Shown: in pieces, positions 8,354 through 17,300 of the stretch
How positions within the stretch are numbered: position 1 is the stretch's first letter
Layout: each line of letters starts with the position of its first letter
Assembly (NCBI RefSeq): GCF_015143595.1
Contig: NZ_WYEU01000001.1
Span: forward strand, 744,001-808,000
Source: Sneathiella sp. P13V-1
GTDB lineage: Bacteria; Pseudomonadota; Alphaproteobacteria; Sneathiellales; Sneathiellaceae
Reading direction: 5' to 3'
Length of the DNA: 64,000 nucleotides
Position numbers and translations under genes: made by a program
The notes under the pieces: generated by a model
Seen by the model: only the letters and a program-made list of their open reading frames with translations
What the model was told of the DNA's origin: nothing
The model's database searches: none

Positions 8354-8635
8354 ATGAGCCTTCGAAAGCAAATGAGTTTTGGTGAGTTGCTGTCTGGTTC
8401 AACGCAGAAGTTAGAGTGGCCTCAATCAAAATTTGAAGAAGCAAGATCATGTGCCCCTGCAGGTTCTTCATGTAAAAAAGATCTTGCTGTTCGGGAAGCT
8501 ATTGCGCTTCCCAATCCAATAGCTCGATTAGGATTTGTATCAGATCGTCCGGCTAACTGTAGTGTTGCCGGCGACTACCTGAGTTACAGTCAGGTGGTTC
8601 CGGAAAATAGGCTCTTCATTTCCCGGACAAATTAA
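8354..8635 (+). CDS. Doubtful 93-residue open frame
   Basis: A short frame with no recognisable domain and no clear ribosome-binding site. It follows the zinc-ribbon gene by 65 bp. It could be a cargo gene, a remnant or chance; listed only so the stretch is not left blank. Confidence 0.2.
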   Translation: MSLRKQMSFGELLSGSTQKLEWPQSKFEEARSCAPAGSSCKKDLAVREAIALPNPIARLGFVSDRPANCSVAGDYLSYSQVVPENRLFISRTN

Positions 8636-9013
8636 AATGCACAGCATGTAAAGAGTAGGTAACTGAGGCGCGTTTCCACTCTAGTTACGCTTATGAGACA
8701 TTTGTTTTAAATAAGGGTGACAACTAACCCGGCATTACCGCCAGGCAGAGGTTGCGTCACACAACCTCTCCCGCTCCCACTCAGTAGTCCTTGTCAAACC
8801 AATCTAAGATTGCAAGTATTAGCCTGATAATTCTGAGTAAGTTTGTCATTTGTTCACCTTATGTAGCAGGGGTACATGCGCTTAATTGCCACAATTGGTT
8901 GCTACATAGGTATTTATCAAAGTTGTGATTTTTACCGCTGAAACGGCTCAAAAAACGCTGAAAATTCCGGCTGAGTGTTCAGACATCAACTAACAAGCTT
9001 AATGGGGGGCAAC
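8636..9013. other. Non-coding stretch with two inverted repeats
   Basis: No convincing gene. It holds a hairpin at 8747-8769 (AGAGGTTG and CAACCTCT, 7-base loop) and a longer-range inverted repeat with arms TATGTAGCA at 8860-8868 and TGCTACATA at 8900-8908. These could mark a terminator and a regulatory site or the trace of a mobile element; no function can be assigned. Confidence 0.35.
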
Positions 9014-9322
9014 ATGAACGAAGAAAAAACACTAGTAATTGAGTGTCCTTATTGTGGACTGTGCCATTTTGATGAGGAAGAGTTTAAGGGGGTGAAGACC
9101 CTATTAAGAACTTATCGTGATGAAGGGCAATCAAATCCAGGAATGATCATGGAATGCTCATGCCATAATGAGTTTTCAGTCTCGTTGAAATTCCTCGACT
9201 GTGATCTTGGTGAGATCTACACAGGTGTGAAAATTGATGACGTCGGCGAACCAGGTCACATAAGAACAGCGGACCCTGGTTTTTTTGAATTAAAACCAAA
9301 ATGGTGGGAGATCTGGAAGTAG
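9014..9322 (+). CDS. Small zinc-ribbon-like protein of unknown function
   Basis: A 102-residue product from the ATG at 9014, chosen because a GGGGGG ribosome-binding site lies 5 bp upstream; an earlier in-frame start at 8975 has none. It has CPYC near residue 11 followed by a second CSC cluster near residue 48, suggesting one metal site. Otherwise unrecognised. It lies directly upstream of a decayed insertion sequence. Confidence 0.5.
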   Translation: MNEEKTLVIECPYCGLCHFDEEEFKGVKTLLRTYRDEGQSNPGMIMECSCHNEFSVSLKFLDCDLGEIYTGVKIDDVGEPGHIRTADPGFFELKPKWWEIWK

Positions 9323-9367
9323 TAGTCAGTATCATAAGCGGTCGTTTTTGACCACAGTTTGAAGCTG

Positions 9368-9666
9368 GGATTTCACGGTTCCAAAATAACCTCAGGCGTC
9401 GGGTGTAATTCCTATCGAGAACTTGATGAAGCCCTCGGTCTCAACCTAGTGACTGGGGACCACCGAAAGATGTGATCCTCGGTATGGTCTAGGGCATCAG
9501 CCCGGTCGACAGCAAGTAGGAAGGCGAGATCTACAATTGCCACTTTAGCTGCATCAATTACCATCCGCTGTTCCTATTCAACCAGTCGGGGGACCTCGAA
9601 CAGTATTCGCCGCGTCCTGGCAATGTGCATTGTACCGATGGCCGGCGGGATGTATTAGCACCGGTG
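9368..9666 (+). pseudogene. IS1380-family transposase remnant
   Basis: Two broken pieces read in different frames. The first (9368-9472) contains KITSGVGCNSYRELDEALGL, matching the conserved N-terminal TSDGG...RELDEALGL block of IS1380 transposases. The second (9508-about 9666) contains EGEIYNCHF, YHPLFLFNQSGDLE and PRPGNVH, matching the core YHPLFVF...RPGNVHSADG block, after an in-frame TAG. The rest of the element is gone. It shows the left part of the island has accumulated and lost insertion sequences. Confidence 0.75.
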
Positions 9667-9817
9667 TCGAGCGATAAAAGAAACGGAAGGTCCGGCTCCA
9701 ACTTCATGCGAACCTTGGTGTTGCCGAAAGAGGTTTCTCTTGCCCATTCCTTTTTAAGGAAATTTCTGGCATAAGAGAAATATGCCATCATCTGTCAAAG
9801 ATTAAATGGGTGGTCAA

Positions 9818-10168
9818 ATGCAGAGTGAGGAAATCACGGAAAACGGACTTTTGAGTCCTCATAAAATTGCTGAAGCCTTGGGCACTCCATTAGAGGAACT
9901 AGCGTGGGCGCTTGGTTTTAGTGAAGAGGATCTAAAGCGTAGTAGTTTTGTGCTTACCGACAAAGCGCAAAATCGCTTGAGCAACTTTATTGACATTTTG
10001 GCAATTGCGACACCTCGTTTTGGCTCGGCTTTACTGGCTTATGCCTGGTACAGATCTGAACCTCTGTCAGGGTATGCCGACCTAACCGCAATGCACCTGG
10101 TTTGGGAGGGAAACGCTAAGCAGGTTCTTGAGTATTTAGAAGCCATTGACTCGGGGGTTTTCGCTTGA
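9818..10168 (+). CDS. MbcA/ParS-type (DUF2384) antitoxin-like protein, no toxin partner
   Basis: A 116-residue protein, started at ATG 9818 because GGGTGG lies a few bases before it (an ATG at 9806 is the alternative). The C-terminal part (AWYRSEPLSGYADLTAMHLV through LEAIDSGVFA) matches the MbcA/ParS/Xre antitoxin C-terminal domain that normally binds RES or COG5654 toxins. No RES-domain gene follows: about 280 bp of non-coding DNA separates it from the exonuclease gene. It may be an orphan antitoxin left after loss of the toxin near the IS1380 remnant, or a stand-alone regulator. Confidence 0.6.
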   Translation: MQSEEITENGLLSPHKIAEALGTPLEELAWALGFSEEDLKRSSFVLTDKAQNRLSNFIDILAIATPRFGSALLAYAWYRSEPLSGYADLTAMHLVWEGNAKQVLEYLEAIDSGVFA

Positions 10169-10447
10169 TGTGGCGAAAAGGGTTTATCCTACTACTATTA
10201 GGTTCCAGAGCATTTTAAATAATATTATTGAATTACGCAGTAGTTTTTACTACTTTAGATAGTTTGAAGGTTTTTCTTTCTCTCTGAACTTCGGATTGCC
10301 CAAACTCAATTTGCACTTCGTTGTATTCCAGTCAGTTAGGAACTCTGAGGGTGGGTTTTTTGGGTCATCGATTGATAGAGTGTCTCATGCCAAGTTCAGT
10401 CCATTTGACGACGTAACAAACAAACTATTGGGAGTGTGGGGTGAATA
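10169..10447. other. Non-coding gap before the ExoI-like gene
   Basis: A 279-bp stretch where a toxin gene might be expected after the antitoxin-like gene. I see no open frame with family features. It probably contains the promoter of the downstream exonuclease gene. Confidence 0.4.
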
Positions 10448-11818
10448 ATGTTTGCATTCTATGACTTGGAAACCTCAGGGACATCACCTGCATTCGACCA
10501 GCCTTTGCAATTTGCTGGTATTCTGACAAACGATGACTTGGAAGAGGTAGAACGCGTTAATATCAGGTGTCGACTATCCCCTCATATTCTACCGGCTCCA
10601 TGGGCGATGGCTGTGACCGGTGTTACTCCGGATATGTTAGCTGACCCAAGCCTTCCTAGCGCTTTCGAGTTTGCACAAGAAGTGAAAGATTTGATTTCTC
10701 GATGGGGGCCTGCAACTTGGGTGGGTTTCAATAGCATTGCATTTGACGAACAGATGCTGCGTCAGATGTTTTATCAAAACCTACACCCTGATCTCTATAG
10801 TACTCAAATCAATGGGAACGATCGATTAGATATTATGAAATTGGTGTATGCAACATGGGTTCTGGCCAATGATGCATTAGCGTGGCCAACAGACGAAAAT
10901 GATAAGGTAATTTACAAATTGGACAGGTTGGCTCCAGCGAATGGATTTGTAAGTGACAATTTTCATGATGCCTTGGCCGATGTAGAAGCAACTATACACA
11001 TCGCAAAGTTGATACGTGACCGAGCCCCAGCGGTCTGGGAGCAATCTCTGAGAAACAGGTCTAAAAACGATGTGCTGGATTTGTTATCCTCAGGCCAGGT
11101 CTTAACGCTGATCGAAAGATTTGGAGCAGCTCCTCCGCGAGCTTACTTGGGTGCATATGCAGGTCAAAACCCTCAAAATCAAAACTCCATAGCTTATATG
11201 GACCTCGAATTAGTTGATCCCAAAAGCCTGGACCCTGTAGATAGTGGACAACTCGCTGACGCTGTAAATGCATCGCCAAAACAAGTGAGAACAATTGCAA
11301 TTAATAACGCTCCAAATTTATTCCAGATGGAGATTGACACTCAGGTAGTATTAAGCCGGGCCAACGAATTACAAAACATGCATGAATTGCATGAGGCTAT
11401 TGGTCAAGCACTGGCAGATAGGTATCAAGGAGCGGAAGAACCTGAAGAGATTGAGAAACAGATATATGCAGGCTTCTTTTCGTACGAGGACAAAAACAGA
11501 CTAATCCAATTTCAGAAAGTAGATTGGTTGACGCGTATCGAAATCGCCCAAGAATTTAGCGATCGACGACTGAGATGGCTTTCCAGCAAGCTGTTATACT
11601 TGAATAAGCCCGAATTGCTTTCGCAATCAGCAAGAGATCATTGGCAACAAAGTATCTCTCAGCGATGGCAAAGCAATGACCCAAAAGCTGAATGGACCAC
11701 ATTTTCTCAGGCTAATAAGCAGTTATCCGAAATCGAACAACAAGGAGCGATTGACACAGAGCAATATAATGCTCTCAAAGAGTTCTATGGAGATTTGGCT
11801 AGAAAATTCTCTCCATAG
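10448..11818 (+). CDS. Exodeoxyribonuclease I-like DEDDh exonuclease
   Basis: A 456-residue protein close to the length of E. coli ExoI (SbcB, 475). The DEDDh exonuclease domain fills the first 200 residues: YDLETSG with Asp6 and Glu8, FNSIAFDEQMLRQ, and FHDALADVEAT with the final His and Asp. ExoI-specific features follow, such as an SH3-like middle and a helical C-terminus ending in LKEFYGDL. Family knowledge: ExoI degrades single-stranded DNA 3' to 5' in repair and recombination. GGAGTGTGGGG precedes the ATG. Being on the island together with SbcC, SbcD and a helicase suggests a mobile DNA-processing set. Chromosomal sbcB, if any, is not in view. Confidence 0.8.
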   Translation: MFAFYDLETSGTSPAFDQPLQFAGILTNDDLEEVERVNIRCRLSPHILPAPWAMAVTGVTPDMLADPSLPSAFEFAQEVKDLISRWGPATWVGFNSIAFDEQMLRQMFYQNLHPDLYSTQINGNDRLDIMKLVYATWVLANDALAWPTDENDKVIYKLDRLAPANGFVSDNFHDALADVEATIHIAKLIRDRAPAVWEQSLRNRSKNDVLDLLSSGQVLTLIERFGAAPPRAYLGAYAGQNPQNQNSIAYMDLELVDPKSLDPVDSGQLADAVNASPKQVRTIAINNAPNLFQMEIDTQVVLSRANELQNMHELHEAIGQALADRYQGAEEPEEIEKQIYAGFFSYEDKNRLIQFQKVDWLTRIEIAQEFSDRRLRWLSSKLLYLNKPELLSQSARDHWQQSISQRWQSNDPKAEWTTFSQANKQLSEIEQQGAIDTEQYNALKEFYGDLARKFSP

Positions 11819-11881
11819 TAATTCGGGTTCAGCACATTTGGACTTTTACTGGCCGTATAGTGCATATATCGATTGATCACT

Positions 11882-11917
11882 AAAAAGCCCCACACATCTC
11901 TTTAGGATATGTGGGGC
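11882..11917. terminator. Terminator between converging genes
   Basis: A 12-bp stem with one mismatch (GCCCCACACATC with GATATGTGGGGC, about 11887-11917) around a short loop. On the minus strand it is followed by TTTTT, so it most clearly terminates the small minus-strand genes. It also sits 70 bp after the ExoI-like stop. Confidence 0.7.
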
Positions 11918-11934
11918 CTTCAATTTAATGCGAC

Positions 11935-12237
11935 CTATTGAGTAGCATCATATTCCTTTCCAGATGCCGTGATGAATATCCGCTGCACATCAACAGATGT
12001 TGTATCGTCATCCTCCAGTAAGGATTGATACTCCAAATGTATTGGAAATAAGGCGTTTCTCTCTTTAGCATATTTTGTCACATTTGGTTTTGAGAGATAG
12101 CCAACGAATTCGGCGACTTCAAATCTATTTTCAATAGGTACTGCAAAATCGGGTTTTCTAATGGGTTGCACTTTTTCTTGGATTTTGCGGCGAAAACTTA
12201 CAACAGATTTAATTGGGCTTTTTGCGGACTGGGTCAT
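11935..12237 (-). CDS. Small protein of unknown function (100 aa)
   Basis: A 100-residue protein from ATG 12237, preferred because AAAGAG lies before it; a longer start at 12288 has no clear site. The N-terminus is basic and Ser/Lys-rich, the C-terminus acidic (LLEDDDTTSVD). No recognised domain. It is the last of three small minus-strand genes (12971, 12640, 12237) that probably form an operon ending at the terminator on its left. Confidence 0.5.
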   Translation of the reverse strand: MTQSAKSPIKSVVSFRRKIQEKVQPIRKPDFAVPIENRFEVAEFVGYLSKPNVTKYAKERNALFPIHLEYQSLLEDDDTTSVDVQRIFITASGKEYDATQ

Positions 12238-12316
12238 GGTAACTCTTTCTAATGAATAGGTGATGGGAACAATGAAAACGGGCAGCAAGTACTTATTGCT
12301 ATTGCCCGTTGAGGTT

Positions 12317-12640
12317 CTATTGGTATAGGAATTTCTTCAAAGAGATTGGGGTGAGCTCATCTGAACTACCGGGCTTATGGCGGCCGCTGGTGATGATCTT
12401 GTGGTGGTGGGTAATGATTGGGCCATAACCTTCATTTTCTTGAACGATTTTATCGACTTGGAAATCGCTCAAATGTTCGTCTACGACCACCGATCTTTGA
12501 TATGCATCAACGAATTCTTGTTGCTCGGTCGCAAGATGGAGCTTTTCTCTAGGGTTGCGATAAACGCTTTCATCGAAAAGGTTCAAAGGCGGTTCTTCGG
12601 TGAAAAAATAGATATAAGTGCGATAACGTAGATAAGACAT
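12317..12640 (-). CDS. Small protein of unknown function, paralogue of the next gene upstream
   Basis: A 107-residue protein with a good AGAAGGA ribosome-binding site. Its middle (EFVDAYQRSVVVDEHLSDFQ through GYGPIITHHHKIITSG) aligns with the C-terminal half of the protein from 12708-12971 (EFFHNHAVSFSCEKYLTDTE through GFAPIFISRSHSSIMTG). The shared pattern is an E-F-x pair, (L)(S/T)D, then G(Y/F)xPI and a closing Ser/Thr-Gly. Two diverged copies in one operon imply a real family, but I do not know it. The intervening spacing is 67 bp. Confidence 0.55.
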   Translation of the reverse strand: MSYLRYRTYIYFFTEEPPLNLFDESVYRNPREKLHLATEQQEFVDAYQRSVVVDEHLSDFQVDKIVQENEGYGPIITHHHKIITSGRHKPGSSDELTPISLKKFLYQ

Positions 12641-12707
12641 AGTAATTCCTTCTCTTGGGTGAGTTTAGTCTTAAGAAGATTAGATTTTGGGATGTGGTAA
12701 GGGGCGC

Positions 12708-12971
12708 CTATCCAGTCATAATCGAACTATGAGAACGGCTAATGAATATGGGAGCGAAACCCTGCCTCTTAGAAACAAGAGTCTCGATCTCAGTATCTGT
12801 CAGATATTTTTCACAAGAGAAACTAACAGCGTGGTTGTGAAAAAATTCCTCTGCAGAAAGTCTGATTTCAAAGCTCTTGAAAGAGCCTTTTGATAGGCCC
12901 TCACCAATTGAGGCAGGCGGTTTTTGGTCCATAAATGTGATGGATGTAAGTGAACTTGCATTCGGATACAT
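12708..12971 (-). CDS. Small protein of unknown function, paralogue of the 12317-12640 product
   Basis: An 87-residue protein from ATG 12971, chosen for the GGAGAAGAGT site just upstream; the longest frame would start at 13025. The C-terminal 45 residues align with those of the neighbouring small protein. No membrane segment, signal peptide or known motif is seen. It is the first gene of the putative three-gene minus-strand operon, diverging from the recombinase module across a 350-bp gap that should hold both promoters. Confidence 0.5.
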   Translation of the reverse strand: MYPNASSLTSITFMDQKPPASIGEGLSKGSFKSFEIRLSAEEFFHNHAVSFSCEKYLTDTEIETLVSKRQGFAPIFISRSHSSIMTG

Positions 12972-13321
12972 ACTCTTCTCCGTAACAGAATGTGGGTTTT
13001 GGCTTGAGCCGGTTCGAAAGAACAATCCGGCTCAAACCAATACCCACTTGAAGACTCAATGAGCGTCGAACGACGGGATTTGTTTTAGGGATAACTTCCA
13101 TGCCATAGGCATTAGTCCGCCAAGGCCAGAGTATGAGGGGAGTCAAAAACCTTAAAATTAATTATTATTTATCAATGCGTTATATCAATTTCCCAATTAA
13201 ATCCGTAATTATTGGGCCGATTTGCGTGCAGTTTTTTCTGATAAGTCTAAATCTTACTTACCCGCTGATAACGGGCGGTGAAGCTAGTAGCAATCTGCGG
13301 AATTGCATGGAGACGAGAGTA
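12972..13321. promoter_or_regulatory. Divergent promoter region
   Basis: About 350 bp between the small minus-strand operon and the plus-strand recombinase module. It should contain promoters for both directions. I see no strong palindrome; the part after 13150 is AT-rich. Confidence 0.4.
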
Positions 13322-13750
13322 ATGAAAAAGATATTGAGGCGGCAAAATTGGGACGCAAATTTTCGACAATTACAGAAGTATTATGAGATCCACGGGCATA
13401 TTCATGTGCCAAATATAAAACAGTATTCGAGCTTGCGTGCTTGGCGAAGGTATCAAACTGAACGTGCCCGGCAGGACCGCTTGCCTGATGATCAGCGAGA
13501 GAAGCTAAAATCTCTCGGAATGTTCGGTGAAACTCTCGAGGAGAAATGGCTTAGGAATTTTGACAAATTGGTGGCTTTTCACGAAGAACACGATCATTTT
13601 CGTGTTCCGCGGACAGGTGACACCAGTGCGCTCGCTCATTGGCTGCGCCGTCAAAAACAACAGAAAAAGCAAGGTCGCCTGCGCGTGTTCTATGAGCGGA
13701 AACTGCGGAGGTTGGGTGTTCCCTATTTTGAGTATGAGGCACGTCAATAA
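13322..13750 (+). CDS. Helicase-associated (HA) domain repeat protein
   Basis: A 142-residue protein from ATG 13322, which has a GGAG-type site 10 bp upstream; the frame extends further 5' without support. It contains two helicase-associated repeats (residues about 6-62 and 73-138): NW..NF..L..YYEIHGHIHVPN...LRAWRRYQ and KW..NFDKLVAFHEEHDHFRVPR...LAHWLRRQK. Such HA domains are probably nucleic-acid binding and usually occur in long helicases; here they stand alone. The stop codon overlaps the next start (TAATG). It is the first gene of a three-gene recombinase module and may target or assist the giant recombinase. Confidence 0.7.
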   Translation: MKKILRRQNWDANFRQLQKYYEIHGHIHVPNIKQYSSLRAWRRYQTERARQDRLPDDQREKLKSLGMFGETLEEKWLRNFDKLVAFHEEHDHFRVPRTGDTSALAHWLRRQKQQKKQGRLRVFYERKLRRLGVPYFEYEARQ

Positions 13751-14301
13751 TGTCAGCGTTTGATGTAAGCGCAGGCAAGTCGCAAACGATATCGACCAAA
13801 GCTCAAATCTTGACTGTTCATTCTCAAGCTGAATCGGCTTTTGATGCCTGGCGCGAAGTTACTTTTCAGCAGCCAAGTTGGAATTTACCTAAACGTACAG
13901 CTGATATTATTGCTGCAAGGCATCCCCTTTTTGCCATGAAGCATGGAAAGAGTAGCTATCAGTTTTTTGGTGGATTTATGACCGCAAGCCTGTTCCTTAC
14001 GGGGCAAGTCACGAAGGCCCGGTGTTTGGAATTTAGTAATAGGAACTCGATAAATATTGAGCGCGTCGCATGGGAGGAGTTTCAATTTCTATTGAGCTTT
14101 CAACTCGATCGGCGTCAAGGCTTGGATAGTGTTTATCAATCGGTAAAGGGTTTCATCTCTAAAGAAATTGCAGAGCAGATTTATGGGAAAAAACAGATCA
14201 GCCGTCATATTCTCCACAAAGTCACAGGAGTGCCAGTAGAGCAGTTTAGATACCGTCAGAAATTTATGACAGCGCCTTCAAAAAAAGCAAATCAACAGTA
14301 G
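13750..14301 (+). CDS. Conserved-looking partner protein of the giant recombinase
   Basis: A 183-residue soluble protein without a family I can name. It is translationally coupled to the HA-domain gene by a TAATG overlap and followed 10 bp later by the 1839-residue recombinase, so the three are expressed together. The middle has a pattern of hydrophobic helices (WEEFQFLLSFQLDRRQGLDS) and a basic helix-turn-helix-like C-terminus (QISRHILHKVTGVPVEQFRY), hinting at DNA binding. Small proteins of this kind accompany some large integrase-like proteins, but that link is from memory and untested. Confidence 0.55.
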   Translation: MSAFDVSAGKSQTISTKAQILTVHSQAESAFDAWREVTFQQPSWNLPKRTADIIAARHPLFAMKHGKSSYQFFGGFMTASLFLTGQVTKARCLEFSNRNSINIERVAWEEFQFLLSFQLDRRQGLDSVYQSVKGFISKEIAEQIYGKKQISRHILHKVTGVPVEQFRYRQKFMTAPSKKANQQ

Positions 14302-14311
14302 GGTGTGAGCA

Positions 14312-17300
14312 ATGCAAGCCATCACATGTCTTAAAATTGAAGAGCTGCCGGAGTGTTTTCATCATGCGGTCTATAGTGAGATTTTCGAGGTTTTGACCCG
14401 ATTGGAAAATAGTCATCCTTGGGCAAAAAAGCTAGTCGATGGAGCACGTGATTTTCTCTGTTGGCCAGGGGGTGACGGAGGGGAAGCGGAAAGCCTTGGC
14501 GGTGTATGGCATCACCTAAAAAGCGAGAGAAAAGTTTCTGAAGCTCCTTTTACAGCGATGCTGGCTTTTTTGGGTTCTGAGGTGCAACTGGATCCAAAAA
14601 TTTCCGTTTATCGCGATGTTTATATTTTGCTCTTTTTGGCGTTATTGAAGCGAAAAGAGGCAAACCCTGAATTTAATGCCCTGAGTGCTATTGAAAATGC
14701 GTCAAGCTGTTTAAGGCAACTTACAACGTCCAAATATCAGGATTTGCGTGAAGCATTACCCTGGGAATTTAGTGATTTTTCCGATTTGCTTGCGCAAATG
14801 GAAGGCCTAAAAAAAGCACTAGAAAGTAATGATAAAATTTTTAGTTCTCTCAACCGACTAATGCCGCCACTACGTTATGTAGTGAAGCATTTCATCCCTC
14901 CAAAGAGAGAGAGAAAGGATGCAAGTAAAGGAAGTTCAAAATTAGAGCGAGCAACCGTTAAGACCTCCCCTACGCTGGAAAGCGAAGAGACCCACGAAAC
15001 TGTTGAAGATGTTACTTTTCTTCCTATCAAGTCAGTTGAAGCCGAAGAGCAAAAAGGAGACCCGGCATCTTCTATTCAATATAATCAATTTGAGGGAGGC
15101 GAACCTGACGGCGTTAATCAATCTAATGCGCTAAAACAGAAACAGGCCAGAGGCTTGGTCAACGACATGTCCATGAAGAATTACTTGCCTTCTTGCCATT
15201 GGGACTATTTACATCTGGGTGAGATTTCTGATGGAGTTAGGGAGTTGTGGAATATTGCGACGGGCGATGAGCCAAAAGGGAAAGATCAGCAAATCGCCGC
15301 AACTCTTTGTTGTCTTATCATATTGACAGGCCGGTCTTTTGAGCGTTGCGTTGCAATGTTGGAGGCTGCAGCCGAAGGCAAATTAGAGTGGTTGTTTCGT
15401 GCGGAGAATTTTGAGAATCGTAGTGGTTTTCATGAATTTCTCTATGTTGCAAAAGATGCCCGAATGTTGGGACTGCGGGCAAAAACGGTTCTCCCTAAGC
15501 ATCGTTCTTACGCATCTCAAACAAAAGATAAACCCACCGAGGGCACATGGATGATGCTACCTATTACTTTGTTGCCCGCTGTCCAAATGTTGATTGAGAA
15601 TTATAAAAGCCTTCCCGAAAAAATGGCGGTGGCAAGTTTTCTTAAGGATATTGCACGAAAATCAAATACACGGACCACCATTGCACGACTTACAAACTTG
15701 CTTTTCTCGGTTGTTAAGCAGCAGACGGGTTCGAAACTTATGGCAGGGCATGTTACCGGAAAATCACCACGGCAGATTCCAGCTACTTATTATACTCACC
15801 TTGGTGAGTTGGAGGTTAAAAAGGCACATCAGCGGGCAGTGAATTGCATTTTGGAGGCTGCTTCCTTGCCATTAATGAGAGGAAAGTTTGATCGTAATAA
15901 TAAATTGGGAAGCTTGATTAGAGTTGATGAAAGTAAGCTCTTTGAATCCATTGCCTTGATCCGCGAGGAGGTTATCAAAAAACAACGCCAGAAAACTGTA
16001 TCTCCAGTTGATATACATGGCGACATGGTTGCATATACTTTGTTATTGCTCAATATATGCACTGCTCATCGCCCTGTTTCAACCCCTTTTGATTGCCTGA
16101 ACAATTTTGATTTAGAGCGAGAGCTGGTTTGGATTAGTGATAAAGAAAACCAGTCAAGCCTTGCGGCTCGCACAGTGTATTTGCCTAAAGTGGCAATTGA
16201 GCAGATAAAAAGTTACATCACTCACTTACATGAATTACGCGTTTATCTTAAGCGGTATCAAAATTCCAATATCTGTTGGGTAGAAGAAGCTATTTCTGGA
16301 CTAGGTCCTTTATTTTTTGTTGCAAAGACCAATAAGGTAAGTAGTCCAGAAAAACAAAAATTTGAAATAGCACTTCCCAAGCATTTCGATCTTTATTTTG
16401 CAGACAAAATCCCTCTTCCGCTCAATTGGCCGAGGCATTATTGGGCGACCTATTTGAGGTTTGAAACGTCACTTTCTGAGGAACTGATTGACGCCATGTT
16501 TGGACATGGCGGCTTTGGAGAGGAAGCTCAGGGCTGTTGGTCAGGATTATCTGTGCAAGGTCTCAAAAGTACGAGAGATATTATTTCCGAAAAATTAAGT
16601 GAAGGAACTTTTCCTGTCCTTCCTATTCCTCAAAAAGAACGAGAGAATTTAGCCTTTAACATAAGAAAAAAGGAAGAGGAGGAAAACGAAGACAAGCTCT
16701 ATGGCTCAGTATTGCGCGCTCAGAAAAGAAAAAACGAAATCTTGAGAGTTAGGGCAGAAATTGAAGCAAAATTTAGATCTCATGTTTTCAGTTTAACGTC
16801 GCCTGATAAAAGCATAGTAGAAAAAAACAGCGTGGTTGATTTTCTTGTAAGTTCTATTGATGAAAAAGGATATGGACTTGAACATATTTGGGTAGCAAAA
16901 GAGTGTTTGGCACGCCTTGTTAGCAACTTGAACACGGATCAAAACTTAATGTTGAGAGTGCCAGCAGTCCCTCAGCGCGTTACCCGTTTAAAGCAGACCA
17001 GAACGAGAAACTGGAAGGATAAAGCATGTGAAGTAACCAATCTCAAAATAGAGTTTTTGGCATCCCTAGAAAAGAATGGCAGTATTGATCAATTGACCCC
17101 CCGCCATCGCTTAGGGCTTTGCATCATTTCAGCGGCTTTATTTGGTGCTCTCAATACAGAAGCAGTTTTAGTTGCTCTTGCTAATAAGTTAGCTTCTGAG
17201 GAAATGCCGCTAACGATTACTAATGTATCAAGTGAAGCTCCAAAGTGGTTAGATGCGGCAAAAACATATCTGGATTTATTTTACCATGACGGCAATATCC

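Noticed and set aside
8747-8769. Hairpin as a small RNA gene
   Set aside because: A single 8-bp stem without promoter or T-run is not enough.
9558-9791. A 77-residue minus-strand frame
   Set aside because: It overlaps the plus-strand IS1380 remnant, whose family motifs are on the other strand.
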